Shown one piece after another: positions 25,274 to 34,019 of a DNA stretch of 64,000 nt. This DNA is from Paenibacillus sp. FSL H3-0469 (GTDB taxonomy: Bacteria; Bacillota; Bacilli; Paenibacillales; Paenibacillaceae). The notes beneath the pieces are model-generated. The model did not search any database, had not been told where the DNA came from, and saw only the letters and a list, made by a program, of their open reading frames with translations. Position numbers and translations under genes: made by a program. Every line of letters begins with the position of its first letter. The first letter of the stretch is position 1. The stretch is taken from positions 3,472,001-3,536,000 of the forward strand of contig NZ_CP150302.1 of the NCBI RefSeq assembly GCF_038051945.1, written 5' to 3'.

Positions 25274-26563
25274 TTAGAGCCACTTCAGTTCCAGGTATAG
25301 ACCCAGCAATGTGATGAACAGTGTGGGAACCGTCAGGATAATCCCAATTTTAAAATAGGTGCCCCAGGAGATCTTCACACCCTTGCCGGACAGCACATGC
25401 AGCCACAGCAGGGTAGCCAGTGAACCAATCGGTGTAATCTTTGGCCCCAGATCCGAACCAATAACATTGGCGTAGATCAAAGCCTCCTTCACCAGACCCG
25501 CGGCATGTGCGGTATCAATGGCCAGCGATCCGATCAGCACCGTCGGCAGATTATTCATCACCGAGGAGAGCAGCGCAGCTAGGAAGCCCATGCCCATTGT
25601 GGCGGCGAACAGCCCGTGCTTCGCAATTCCGCCGATCATCTCTGCAAGCACATCCGTCAGTCCCGCATTACGCAGACCATACACCACTACGTACATGCCA
25701 ATGGAGAAGAAAACAATCGCCCAAGGCGCCCCCTTGACCACTTCCATCGTCTTCACGTAAGGACTTCTGCGGGCCATCAGCAGGAAACAGATTGCGATTA
25801 CTCCAGCAACTACGGATACCGGAATGTCCAGGAATTCACTGACGAAATATCCGGCTACCAAAAGCGTGAGTACGAACCAGGATAGCCGGAACATCCGCTG
25901 GTCCTTGATAGCATCCCCCGGGAGCTTCATTCCGGCGGTATCATACGCCTTCGGGATGCTGCGGCGGAAGTACAGATACAGAACCAGGATACTCGCACCC
26001 AACGAGAATAAAGTCGGCAGCCACATATGGCCCGCATATTGCATGAAGGTAATGCCGAAGAAATCGGCGGAGACAATATTAACCAGATTGCTGACGGTCA
26101 GCGGCAGCGAGGTGGTATCGGCAATGAAGCCGCTGGCAATAATAAAAGGAAAGACCTTGCGCTCGTCAAGATTCAGCGCCCGGACCATCGCCAGCACGAT
26201 CGGTGTCAGAATCAGCGCTGCCCCGTCATTGGCGAACAGCATCGCCACGACTGCACCCAGCACGATCACATAGATAAACATCAGCGTGCCGTTGCCGCGT
26301 GCCGCCGCCGCCATATGCAGCGCCGCCCACTCGAAGAAGCCGACACGATCAAGAATTAAGGAAATTAGGATAATCGCTACGAAGGCAAGCGTCGCATTCC
26401 ATACAATCAGCGTCACATCACGGACATCGCCAAAGCTGACCACTCCTGCCGCAAGCGCGAGAATCGCCCCTCCGCAGGCGGACCAGCCAATCGATAAATT
26501 CCGCGGCTGCCAGATCACAAAAACCAAAGTCACAACAAAAATCAGGCAGGCTATCACAACCAT
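25274..26563 (-). CDS. arsB: ArsB/NhaD-superfamily arsenite efflux permease
   Basis: 429 residues with eleven to twelve membrane helices. ArsB-type motifs are present: [60 protein letters not shown] and [24 protein letters not shown]. The family exports arsenite (and antimonite) from the cytosol, alone or with an ArsA ATPase. No arsR, arsC or arsA is adjacent, so it is an orphan copy; a dyad upstream could bind an ArsR-type repressor encoded elsewhere. It ends in a strong terminator. Confidence 0.9.
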   Translation of the reverse strand: MVVIACLIFVVTLVFVIWQPRNLSIGWSACGGAILALAAGVVSFGDVRDVTLIVWNATLAFVAIILISLILDRVGFFEWAALHMAAAARGNGTLMFIYVIVLGAVVAMLFANDGAALILTPIVLAMVRALNLDERKVFPFIIASGFIADTTSLPLTVSNLVNIVSADFFGITFMQYAGHMWLPTLFSLGASILVLYLYFRRSIPKAYDTAGMKLPGDAIKDQRMFRLSWFVLTLLVAGYFVSEFLDIPVSVVAGVIAICFLLMARRSPYVKTMEVVKGAPWAIVFFSIGMYVVVYGLRNAGLTDVLAEMIGGIAKHGLFAATMGMGFLAALLSSVMNNLPTVLIGSLAIDTAHAAGLVKEALIYANVIGSDLGPKITPIGSLATLLWLHVLSGKGVKISWGTYFKIGIILTVPTLFITLLGLYLELKWL

Positions 26564-26616
26564 AATTCAGCCCCCCATTTGATCTGCAGCATTCCCCGAT
26601 GCACTCCTTACAGTAG

Positions 26617-26640
26617 ATATAAATATAAGCCAATTTATAT
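26617..26640 (-). promoter_or_regulatory. AT-rich inverted repeat upstream of the arsB-like gene
   Basis: ATATAAAT (26617-26624), 8-bp spacer, ATTTATAT (26633-26640): a perfect dyad 54 bp before the start codon. Suitable for an ArsR/SmtB-type dimer; the regulator is not in the window. Bases 26641-26888 otherwise show no gene. Confidence 0.5.
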
Positions 26641-26888
26641 ATACTAAAGCAGCCTTATCCGAAGTACAAGATAAAAATTGCTGGAAGGATCACCTGCGTT
26701 ACACAAGGCTGTTCAGAGGCATTGCCGCCCCGCCCGTCAGCCGTCTGCTGCAATAATATTTATATGCTTAAGTACTAAGTGTATGTATGAATACATAGGC
26801 TGGATTATGGGGAATAAGCAGCTTCTTGGAGAGGAGACGCAGGTCCGGAAGAGCCATCCTTGTTAAGGGATTGGAGGTTCGGACTACC

Positions 26889-26969
26889 ATGAGTACAGAC
26901 CAGCTCATCGCACTGCTCGTTCTTGTGATTATGATTGTACAGCTTGCCGTCAAGAAGGATAAATCCTGA
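26889..26969 (+). CDS. 26-residue single-helix membrane peptide, holin-like toxin candidate
   Basis: ATG at 26889, stop TGA at 26967; GGAGG ten bases upstream. The peptide is MSTDQLIALLVLVIMIVQLA followed by VKKDKS: a short acidic head, one membrane helix (about 6-20) and a basic tail, the layout of holin-like toxins of type I toxin-antitoxin pairs in Bacillales. A compact terminator follows within 25 bp. An antisense RNA would be expected but cannot be shown from sequence alone. It could also be a small membrane-protein regulator. Confidence 0.5.
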   Translation: MSTDQLIALLVLVIMIVQLAVKKDKS

Positions 26970-26991
26970 ATCCTGAAGACAGCAGGCCGCC

Positions 26992-27019
26992 AAAGAGGCC
27001 GGGGCAACCCGGTCTTTTT
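26992..27019 (+). terminator. Terminator after the small membrane peptide gene
   Basis: AAAGA-GG-CCGGG-GCAA-CCCGG-T-CTTTTT, a short GC helix with T run on the plus strand, starting 22 bp after the stop codon. Confidence 0.8.
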
Positions 27020-27053
27020 GGCGTAGGAAGATGCGTAGACCGCAGGTACCAAT

Positions 27054-27308
27054 CCAATTGTAATCGGTTTTTAGATTACATTTCGCCTACGCGCCGCGTC
27101 CGATCCAATTGTAATCGGTTTTTCGATTACATTTCGCCTACGCGCCGCACCCGGTCCAATTGTAATCGGTTTTTCGATTACATTTGGCCTACACACCGCG
27201 TCCGATCCAATTGTAATCGGTTTTTCGATTACATTTCGCCTACGCGCCGCGTCCGGTCCAATTGTGTTGGGTTTTTCGCATACATCGCTTCGATCTGCTA
27301 AAACTATA
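27054..27308. repeat. Array of five 51-bp tandem repeats with perfect dyad core
   Basis: Units begin CCAATTGT at 27054, 27105, 27156, 27207 and 27258, each 51 bp apart; the fifth is decayed. Intact units carry TGTAATCG-GTTTTT-CGATTACA, a perfect 8-bp inverted repeat, then ATTTCGCCTACGCGCCGC. Copies are joined head to tail with no unique spacers, so this is not a CRISPR array. No start-to-stop frame of note crosses it. Confidence 0.95.
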
Positions 27309-27360
27309 GTTTCCCTTACAATAAGAAATTAATAAAAGTCCCCCATTTCACTTACTAAAG

Positions 27361-27389
27361 TTGAGAAACATTAAAAAGTATAGTAGAAT
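27361..27389 (+). promoter_or_regulatory. Sigma-A promoter of the second luciferase-like gene
   Basis: -35 TTGAGA (27361-27366), 17-bp spacer, -10 TAGAAT (27384-27389), then GAAAGGGGCGG as ribosome site before the ATG at 27418. ACTTACTAAAGT lies just upstream of the -35 (27350-27361) and shares the ACTTAC half-site of the operator at 4736. Confidence 0.7.
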
Positions 27390-27417
27390 GATGACATGAA
27401 GAAAGGGGCGGATTATT

Positions 27418-28488
27418 ATGGCCGAAGATAAGAAGATTATGGAAATTGGGATAAGCACGTTTTTGGAGACTACACCTGACCCGGTGACAGGGCAAACGAT
27501 CAGCCATGCAGAACGTCTGCGGGAAGCTGTAGAGGAGATTGTGCTCGCTGACCAAGTGGGCCTGGACGTATATGGAATAGGCGAGCATCACCGTAAGGAT
27601 TATGCAGGGAGTGCCCCGGCTGTAGTCCTCGCCGCAGCGGCAGCAACAACCAAGCGGATTAGACTGACCAGTGCGGTCAGCGTCTTGTCTTCGGATGACC
27701 CGGTGCGGGTCTACCAAGATTTCGCTACGCTGGACGGCCTCTCGAACGGCCGGGCAGAGATTATGGCCGGACGCGGCTCGTTCACTGAGTCCTTCCCGCT
27801 GTTTGGTTACAGTCTGGAGGATTACGATGAATTGTTCGAGGAGAATCTGGAGCTGCTGCTGGCGATCCGCGCCTCCGAGAAGGTCACCTGGCGCGGCGGG
27901 CACCGTCCGGCTATAAATAATCTGCCGGTCTATCCCCGCGCTGTTCAGGACCCGCTTCCGGTCTGGATCGCCAGCGGCGGCAACCCCGAATCTGCCGTGC
28001 GGGCCGGAACCTTGGGTCTGCCAATTGCCTTCGCCATTATCGGCGGAATGCCGGAGCGGTTCGCTCCGCTGGTGAACCTGTACAAGGAAGCCGCAGCACG
28101 CGCCGGGCATAATCCGGACAGATTGCAGATCGCTACACACTCCCACGGCTTCGTAGGTGAGACTAACGACCAGGCGGCAGCCTTGTTCTACCCGTCCACC
28201 CAAGCCCAGATGAATGTCATCGGCCGCGAACGGGGCTGGGGCGGAACCTACAACCGCGCAGCCTTCGACGATGCCCGCAGCTTACGCGGGGCACTCTATG
28301 TCGGTGACGCGGAGTATGTCGCCGAGAAGATCATTCTGCTGCGTAAGAATCTCGGCGTGACCCGGTTCTTCCTGCATGTAAATGTCGGCTACATGCCGCA
28401 CCATGAGGTCCTGCGTGCCATCGAGCTGCTGGGCACCAAGGTGGCCCCTATCGTGCATGCGGAGTTAGCCCGAACTGAGGGAAAATAA
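27418..28488 (+). CDS. LLM-class flavin-dependent oxidoreductase, second paralogue
   Basis: 356 residues, luciferase-like TIM barrel from the first residues ([77 protein letters not shown]). It lacks the Asn-Ala-Gln tail of the paralogue at 4845 but otherwise follows it along the full length. It probably uses FMNH2 and O2 on a small substrate, with the reductase encoded elsewhere. Single gene between its own promoter and a strong terminator. Confidence 0.9.
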   Translation: MAEDKKIMEIGISTFLETTPDPVTGQTISHAERLREAVEEIVLADQVGLDVYGIGEHHRKDYAGSAPAVVLAAAAATTKRIRLTSAVSVLSSDDPVRVYQDFATLDGLSNGRAEIMAGRGSFTESFPLFGYSLEDYDELFEENLELLLAIRASEKVTWRGGHRPAINNLPVYPRAVQDPLPVWIASGGNPESAVRAGTLGLPIAFAIIGGMPERFAPLVNLYKEAAARAGHNPDRLQIATHSHGFVGETNDQAAALFYPSTQAQMNVIGRERGWGGTYNRAAFDDARSLRGALYVGDAEYVAEKIILLRKNLGVTRFFLHVNVGYMPHHEVLRAIELLGTKVAPIVHAELARTEGK

Positions 28489-28518
28489 CTGCGCGCAAGC
28501 ACAGCAAATCATACCCAA

Positions 28519-28557
28519 AGCACCTCAAGGCCCACTCTGCGCCTGAGGTGTTTTTTT
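28519..28557 (+). terminator. Rho-independent terminator of the second luciferase-like gene
   Basis: AGCACCTCA pairs with TGAGGTGTT across an 13-nt loop and runs into TTTTTTT, 31 bp past the stop. Confidence 0.92.
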
Positions 28558-28620
28558 GTGACGTCATCTGAAGCTTCTTATCTTATCTTCGTATCGTCCG
28601 GCGTTCATTCTCAGCCAAGA

Positions 28621-29103
28621 TTACACCAGGGCCTGAATCACAGGATACGAAATCAGATTCCGGTCTCTGTACGCCGCGGTGATTACATCCTGATGCGAGC
28701 TTAGAATCCCATTCTGCAGCAGCACCGCCTTAATTCCCCTCTCGGCAGCGCCGTTATAGGTGAACAGAACACAATGCTCAGCGGCATAGCCGGAGAGGAT
28801 CAGCAGATCGATCCCCTGCTCCCGCACAAGCTTTTCCAGATCCGTCTTCCAAAAGGCATTCGAGTATTCCTTCTTCACGTTGAAATCCGTCTCCTGAACC
28901 TCGACTTCGGGGATGATCGCGAACTTCGCTTCCTCCGCCGGCTGCATGCCCTCAATGTCCTGAATATGAATGACGGCATGTCCCTTGGCGCGCAGCAGTC
29001 CCGAGACAAAATTGATATACTCGCAGGCGCGGTCAATTTCCTTCTGCTCTACCCCGCTCACATGGACCTCTTGCAGATCGATAATTAACAATCCGATTTT
29101 CAC
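28621..29103 (-). CDS. Isochorismatase-family cysteine hydrolase
   Basis: 160 residues. Catalytic triad candidates are Asp9 (LLIIDLQ), Lys77/78 (NVKKEYSNAF) and Cys111 (GYAAEHCVLFT), with the cis-peptide region before the Cys. The family includes isochorismatases, nicotinamidases and related amidases; the short length and lack of a metal triad suggest an uncharacterised amide hydrolase. Its start overlaps the stop of the upstream GNAT gene by four bases, so the two are co-translated. Confidence 0.87.
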   Translation of the reverse strand: MKIGLLIIDLQEVHVSGVEQKEIDRACEYINFVSGLLRAKGHAVIHIQDIEGMQPAEEAKFAIIPEVEVQETDFNVKKEYSNAFWKTDLEKLVREQGIDLLILSGYAAEHCVLFTYNGAAERGIKAVLLQNGILSSHQDVITAAYRDRNLISYPVIQALV

Positions 29104-29621
29104 TGCTGCTTCCCCCTATCCGTTGATCCTTCCACCTTACCTGATGCCGGATGTTCATTCAACCGCTTCTGCCAATCGATTCTTGTATATGTGGTCTCAT
29201 ACGCTGTACCGTCTTCTTTATAAAAAATCGCTGTTTTCAAATATGGCTCCGTAACCGCCTGATAACCGAGCCTGGTAACCAGTTGTATCATTCTGGGATT
29301 CTCCAGCGGATCAACACTGGTAAACAGTTCAGCATAGCCCAGCTTGCGGGCCAGTTCCTCATGGTAACGGATCAGAGCGGAGCCTACACCTTGTCCCCGG
29401 CTGGCTTCTTGTACATAGAGGTCACTTAATTTGGCACCGCTCTTTCCATTTAACTTCAGCAGCCCGAACCCGGCAATCCTCCCATCCTTCTCAGCGGCAA
29501 TAAAGCAGATGTCCCCGTGCTTCTGCTGGTCCAGATACTTGCGGAATAAGCCCTCGTGATTACGGATTGCACATAGACTACCCAGATCGCTCCCGCTGGC
29601 GGCTCTTATGTTATATTCCAT
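29100..29621 (-). CDS. GNAT-family N-acetyltransferase
   Basis: 173 residues. GNAT core: strand IAGFGLLKLNGKSGAKLSDLYV, the acetyl-CoA loop EASRGQGVGSALIRYHEELA and the terminal AELFTSVDPLENPRMIQLVTRLGYQ. The C-terminal tail (ERLNEHPASGKVEGSTDRG type) is hydrophilic. It transfers an acetyl group to an amine of unknown substrate. Upstream partner of the isochorismatase-like gene, with a 4-bp ATGA overlap, which suggests they act on related compounds. Confidence 0.85.
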   Translation of the reverse strand: MEYNIRAASGSDLGSLCAIRNHEGLFRKYLDQQKHGDICFIAAEKDGRIAGFGLLKLNGKSGAKLSDLYVQEASRGQGVGSALIRYHEELARKLGYAELFTSVDPLENPRMIQLVTRLGYQAVTEPYLKTAIFYKEDGTAYETTYTRIDWQKRLNEHPASGKVEGSTDRGKQQ

Positions 29622-29694
29622 TGCTGCCTCCTCTCACAGATCTTATCCCTAGAATTGTAGCATCAATTGGCACTGAACCGGAATCTCCCAACAC

Positions 29695-29743
29695 AAAAAA
29701 CTGCAGTAGAATGATCCATCGGAATGGACCTTCTCTGCAGTAT
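29695..29743 (-). terminator. Terminator of the second sugar ABC operon
   Basis: Minus strand: ACTGCAGAGAAGGTCCATTC pairs with GATCATTCTACTGCAGT (with small mismatches), then TTTTTT. It lies 30 bp past the last permease gene. Confidence 0.85.
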
Positions 29744-29772
29744 GGTTTGTCTTCACAGCTATCCTGATCCGG

Positions 29773-30627
29773 TTATTCTTTGACTCCGCCCAGTGCTACA
29801 CCTGCGATAATATAACGGGACAGCAGGAAGTAGACTACGAACAGCGGCAATGCGGTCAGCGCCAGCCCCATATAAATCGAGCCGAAGGAGGTCTTGTATA
29901 TATCCCCTTTCAGCAAGCTGACCATGATCGGCATCGTATACTTCTCCTTCTGAGTAAGGAGGATTAACGGCATGAACAAGTTGTTCCAGTTGCCCACGAA
30001 GGCGAAGATTGCCTGCGTCGCGACTGCCGGAACCATCAGCGGCAAGATAATGCGGTTAAAAGTTTTGAACTCACCCGAACCGTCCACACGTGCTGCTTCC
30101 ACGATCTCTATGGACAGCGTAGCCAGCAGATACTGGCGCATAAAGAACACTACTGCCGGTGCGGCAATTGCAGGAAGAATCAGCGGAAGGAAGCTGTTGG
30201 TCCAATGTATTTTATACATGAACTGATAGAAACCAATGGCACTTGCCTGAGAGGGAATCATCATTACACATAAAATAAAGGTAAAGAATGCCCCGCGCAG
30301 CCTCCAGCTATAAGTCACTAGACCGTACGCCGCAAGGGATGAGAAATAGACAGTCAGGAGAGTGGCTGAAGCAGAAATAATAAATGAATTCATGAACCCC
30401 TGAATCGGATCGAAGCTCTTTTCGAGCAGCACCCGCAGGTTGTCCATCATATGGGATGAAGGCAATAGTGAGAGACCGCCTTGGATTTCTGACGAAGAGC
30501 GGGTGGCGTTTACAAACATGATCCAAAACGGTAGGATGCTGAGCACCGCCAGAGAGATGCAGACGATATAGATAATCGTTTTATTGATCGTCCGGGTGAC
30601 ATTTCCGTCTTTTTGATTATTGTCCAT
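29773..30627 (-). CDS. Carbohydrate ABC permease (MalG type), second system
   Basis: 284 residues, six membrane helices, EAA loop VEAARVDGSGEFKTFNRIILP and C-terminal IAGVALGGVKE. It overlaps the upstream permease gene by 11 bp, so expression is coupled. Codon use is less GC-rich than in the first system at 14-17 kb (more A/T in third positions), suggesting a different origin. No regulator or ATPase gene is next to it. Confidence 0.92.
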   Translation of the reverse strand: MDNNQKDGNVTRTINKTIIYIVCISLAVLSILPFWIMFVNATRSSSEIQGGLSLLPSSHMMDNLRVLLEKSFDPIQGFMNSFIISASATLLTVYFSSLAAYGLVTYSWRLRGAFFTFILCVMMIPSQASAIGFYQFMYKIHWTNSFLPLILPAIAAPAVVFFMRQYLLATLSIEIVEAARVDGSGEFKTFNRIILPLMVPAVATQAIFAFVGNWNNLFMPLILLTQKEKYTMPIMVSLLKGDIYKTSFGSIYMGLALTALPLFVVYFLLSRYIIAGVALGGVKE

Positions 30628-31600
30628 GTGCTACGCCCCCCTTTTGGCTGCTCTTGTTGGATTTCCGATGCATTTTTTCGATTTTTTTAAGTCTTGCCGC
30701 GTCACGGTCACGCATTAGATAGAACACAAATGCAGATAATATTCCTGAAATCAAGAACATAATCATACTCGCAGCAGCAGCACGGTTGTACAAATAGCTT
30801 CCTTTAAAAGCTTGCCCATAAATGAACATGGACGTAGTAAGCGTAGAGTCATCCGGTCCGCCTGCAAGGAAGAGCTGCGGAATATCAAACATAGTCAAGC
30901 CACCGACCATAGATGTAATCAGCGTGAATAACAGAATGGTACGTAAACTTGGCAGCGTGATCCGGAAGAATGTTTGAACTCCGTTTGCGCCGTCAATCGC
31001 CGCAGACTCGAAGAGCGCAGGATTGATACCCATAACACCTGCGATAAGAATAATCATGGTGTTTCCGTACCACATCCAGAACTGGATGAATGCCACAATG
31101 CCCCGCGCTACCGTCTTATCCTGGAGGAAGTAGATCGGAGCGTCGGACCAGCCCATCATTTGAAAAAAGCTGTTTACCGGACCCATCGGATAGCCAAACA
31201 GAGTGCTGAATAGCAAGGCGATTGTACCGGCAGTAATCACATTTGGCATATAGAGCAGAACCTTGAAAAAGCCTTGTCCCTTAATTTTAAGACGCTGGTT
31301 AGTGAACCATGCAGTGAGTAAGAGCGCCAGAAGGATCTGGGGAACGAAGTTAAGGATCCAGAGCAACCCGGTGTTAATCAGAGACTTCCGGAAAGAGGCG
31401 TTACTAAGGATCAAATCTTTGAAATTCTGAAAAGGATTATCCAAAATATGTATGGGTTTTGGTATTAATCCCTGCAAATCAGTGAACCCGATGAATGCGG
31501 TGTATAAAATAGGATAGAGCGAGAAGATCAGAAAAGCCAAAACAAACGGAAACGTAAAAATGTAGCCAAATTTAGAGTAGTTCACACCTTTGCGGCGCAT
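30617..31600 (-). CDS. Sugar ABC permease (MalF type), second system
   Basis: 327 residues, six membrane helices plus a basic cytosolic tail (RLKKIEKMHRKSNKSSQKG). The EAA loop reads ESAAIDGANGVQTFFRITLP. It pairs with the MalG-type protein to form the channel. Start ATG preceded by GGGGTGAGAG. The stem-loop at 31624-31653 separates it from the binding-protein gene and would lower permease expression relative to binding protein. Confidence 0.92.
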   Translation of the reverse strand: MRRKGVNYSKFGYIFTFPFVLAFLIFSLYPILYTAFIGFTDLQGLIPKPIHILDNPFQNFKDLILSNASFRKSLINTGLLWILNFVPQILLALLLTAWFTNQRLKIKGQGFFKVLLYMPNVITAGTIALLFSTLFGYPMGPVNSFFQMMGWSDAPIYFLQDKTVARGIVAFIQFWMWYGNTMIILIAGVMGINPALFESAAIDGANGVQTFFRITLPSLRTILLFTLITSMVGGLTMFDIPQLFLAGGPDDSTLTTSMFIYGQAFKGSYLYNRAAAASMIMFLISGILSAFVFYLMRDRDAARLKKIEKMHRKSNKSSQKGGVAHGQ

Positions 31601-31623
31601 GCTCTCACCCCTTTAGTTGATAT

Positions 31624-31653
31624 GAAGGGGCGGGATGACTCCCCCGCCCCTTC
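31624..31653 (-). promoter_or_regulatory. Intra-operon stem-loop between binding protein and permease genes
   Basis: GAAGGGGCGGG (31624-31634) and CCCGCCCCTTC (31643-31653) form a perfect 11-bp GC-rich helix with an 8-nt loop and no T run. Such structures protect the 3' end of the binding-protein mRNA and reduce read-through into the permeases. Confidence 0.75.
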
Positions 31654-31662
31654 GTTTGATTT

Positions 31663-33084
31663 TTATTCGCTATCGATATTAAGTTGATCTTTGACTTGCT
31701 GTTTGAAGGTTTCGATTGCTTTATCACGGGCCTTATTGCCTGCAGTATATTCGCGTACTTGATCACGCCAGAGCTTGTTGATCGTTTCGTCGAATGCAGT
31801 CAAGTTCTTACCGGAAGCGTTGGCATTCGCCGGAACAAAGATATCGAAAATGTTCTGTCCGCCAACGAGTTCCAAGTCACCTTTAGACTTATCCATAACA
31901 ACGGAGGAAGCAACGCTGTCCTTCGCACCTTGCTCGCCATCTTTCAACGTTCCGTTAGCCCAGTAGTACTGGAGTCCGGTTTCAGTGGTGTCGAGTGTTA
32001 CCCACTTGATAAAGTCTGCAACAGCCTTTTTCTTGGCTTCGTCCTTGACTACGTCTTTGTTAGCAAGCAGCCAAGTGCCTCCCCAGAAGAATCCTGTTGG
32101 TGATTCAGTAACTGCCCAGTCACCCTTTGTATCTTTGGCATGTTCGCTTAACGTATAGTTAATGAGCCAAGCGGGACCGAAGAAACCGAAGACTGGTTTT
32201 TCGCCAGTGCCGTTCATATCAGCGAACCAGGCTTCTTGCCAATCTGTCGTATCGTTATAGTAGTTATTGTCTTTAAGCTTCTTGGAGAGATCAAGGAATT
32301 CTTCACGTTTCGGATCAATATGCAGCTTGCCATCAACAATCCAGCCTTTATCAGAGCTGTTTTCGATCGCGTGCCAGATATCGCCGTCACCGGAAACTGC
32401 GGCATATCCTTTAGCTTTCAGCTTCTCTGCTGCACTGAAGAATTTATCCCAGCCGGGTCCAACCTCTGTCTTGATCTTGGCCGGATCATCAGTTCCAAAT
32501 ACATCCTTGGCAAGCGAGCGACGATAGATAAAGGCTCCGCCTGTAGCCTGATAGCCGAGACCTTTCAGCTGTCCGTCAGTGCTGCTGCCGATATCTACAG
32601 AATACTGGGCGATGCCTGCATCCTTAACCATTTGATCCGTAAGGCCCAGGTCCGCATAGTTGGCTGCAAAAGTGGATGCATCACCTTGTGTATATTTGAG
32701 TACGAATGCGCCTTCAGTAGCATAAATATCAGGTGCATCTTTGCCGCCGGCAGCTAGCGCCTGGTCAAGCGCAGGCTGATATGCGCCGTCTGTAGTTGCT
32801 ACAATCGTAGTTTTGAACTCCACATTTGCCTCTGGATGGATTTCCAAATACTTCTTAGTCATGTTCGGAATTTCATCGGTGAAGCTCCACAGATTGATCG
32901 TTACCTTCTCACCGCTGCCTGCTTCCGGAGCTTTGGTCGCCTCTGCCGCATTCGATGCAGCCGGAGCCGTTGTTGCAGCTGCGCCGGACGAGTTATTACC
33001 CGAGTTCCCGCCGCATCCTGCCAGAGCAGATGACACCACGAGTACTGTTGAGAGTCCCGCTAAAACACGCTTCATACTTTTCAT
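31663..33084 (-). CDS. Extracellular sugar-binding lipoprotein, second system
   Basis: 473 residues. Lipoprotein signal with lipobox ALAGC (Cys24), low-complexity Gly/Ser/Ala/Thr tether to about 58, then a solute-binding fold (VTINLWSFTDEIPNMTKKYLEIHPEANVEF; DAPDIYATEGAFVLKYTQ; FGFFGPAWLINYTLSEHA). Start ATG with GGGGAGG six bases before. First gene of the operon, with a dyad GGAACCC/GGGTTC (about 33166-33203) in the upstream region that might be an operator. The substrate is not evident. Confidence 0.92.
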   Translation of the reverse strand: MKSMKRVLAGLSTVLVVSSALAGCGGNSGNNSSGAAATTAPAASNAAEATKAPEAGSGEKVTINLWSFTDEIPNMTKKYLEIHPEANVEFKTTIVATTDGAYQPALDQALAAGGKDAPDIYATEGAFVLKYTQGDASTFAANYADLGLTDQMVKDAGIAQYSVDIGSSTDGQLKGLGYQATGGAFIYRRSLAKDVFGTDDPAKIKTEVGPGWDKFFSAAEKLKAKGYAAVSGDGDIWHAIENSSDKGWIVDGKLHIDPKREEFLDLSKKLKDNNYYNDTTDWQEAWFADMNGTGEKPVFGFFGPAWLINYTLSEHAKDTKGDWAVTESPTGFFWGGTWLLANKDVVKDEAKKKAVADFIKWVTLDTTETGLQYYWANGTLKDGEQGAKDSVASSVVMDKSKGDLELVGGQNIFDIFVPANANASGKNLTAFDETINKLWRDQVREYTAGNKARDKAIETFKQQVKDQLNIDSE

Positions 33085-33217
33085 ACTTTGCCTCCCCTTT
33101 TATATTCATCCTCGGTTTTTTGTAACCGCCTTCATATTATAGTGCCTGTCCCTTTCCGGCATAAGGAACCCTCATTGGGAAAAATACCACTATTTATGGG
33201 TTCTGCTCTAAAAGTAC

Positions 33218-33252
33218 AAAAAAGACGCCTGGGCTATATGCCGAAGCGCCTT
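33218..33252 (-). terminator. Terminator of the M50-like gene
   Basis: Minus strand: AAGGCGCTTCGGC-ATAT-AGCCCAGGCGTC helix (some G-U pairs) followed by TTTTTT, 18 bp past the stop at 33270. Confidence 0.8.
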
Positions 33253-33269
33253 AATACGCAGGAGAAGAA

Positions 33270-33824
33270 TCAATCGTGATGGATCTCTCTACTCTTAATG
33301 ATTCTTGCCAGAAGCAGGCCGTCGCTAAAATAGTATGCCTCATTTCTGGAAATGATAGCTGGATACAGATTGACCGCGATGGTCCATCCATTCAGAATGA
33401 TGAAAATCAGGGGAAGGAAGTAGTTGTCTTCGTTGCCGATTCCCATTGTAATATAAACCAGAATTATTGCAGCAAGCTGGAACATTACCCCGCCAAGAGC
33501 AAATATGGTAGAACGCAGCCTGCTGAATTTTTCACTGCTCCCCATAAGTGTTAACCCGCCGAAGCCATAGCAGAAAATAAATAAAGTTCCGCAAAATGAT
33601 ACACGCCAGAACGGCTTTCGTTCTCCAAGTGTTACTATTGGTACAGGATAGCCCACGAGTTTCCCGGCCAAATAATGCCCAAGTTCATGAATGAACGTGA
33701 CCAGATATTTTAACAATGTCACCATAACCGTAAGGAACACCGTATTCACCACTGACGGCTCCTTAATGGATAACAGGAGAATAAAGACGATAAACAGCAT
33801 CACATATGCAAATGTCCGATTCAA
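33270..33824 (-). CDS. M50-like membrane zinc metallopeptidase
   Basis: 184 residues, four to five membrane helices. HELGHYLAG (about 46-54) is the zinc motif HExxH within a membrane segment, and YYFSDGLLL near the C-terminus stands where the second metal-site motif (NxxPxxxxDG) is found in site-2 proteases, here with Asp-Gly kept. Short compared with typical RseP/SpoIVFB and without PDZ or CBS domain. It may be a minimal intramembrane protease or an M50-derived protein. Single gene with its own terminator. Confidence 0.72.
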   Translation of the reverse strand: MNRTFAYVMLFIVFILLLSIKEPSVVNTVFLTVMVTLLKYLVTFIHELGHYLAGKLVGYPVPIVTLGERKPFWRVSFCGTLFIFCYGFGGLTLMGSSEKFSRLRSTIFALGGVMFQLAAIILVYITMGIGNEDNYFLPLIFIILNGWTIAVNLYPAIISRNEAYYFSDGLLLARIIKSREIHHD

Positions 33825-34019
33825 GTAGAACCCTACCTTTACGATATATTTTTCACCGTTAACGAATAATTATCTGAATTCATTCTATCTAACTATGGCC
33901 CTTTGGGGTATAAGTAATTAGCCGCCCGGGCTGAAAATCTTGAAACTTGTCATACTATATAACGTAAATTTGGACCATACAGACTAAAGAATAACTAACG
34001 GGAGAGGAGCTTGTATCTG

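Noticed and set aside
26768..27052. 94-codon minus-strand frame over the small membrane peptide gene.
   Set aside because: No start site; composition typical of a shadow frame; the plus-strand peptide has the ribosome site and terminator.
27054..27308. Possible CRISPR array.
   Set aside because: Units are contiguous 51-bp copies with no unique spacers, and there are no cas genes in the window.
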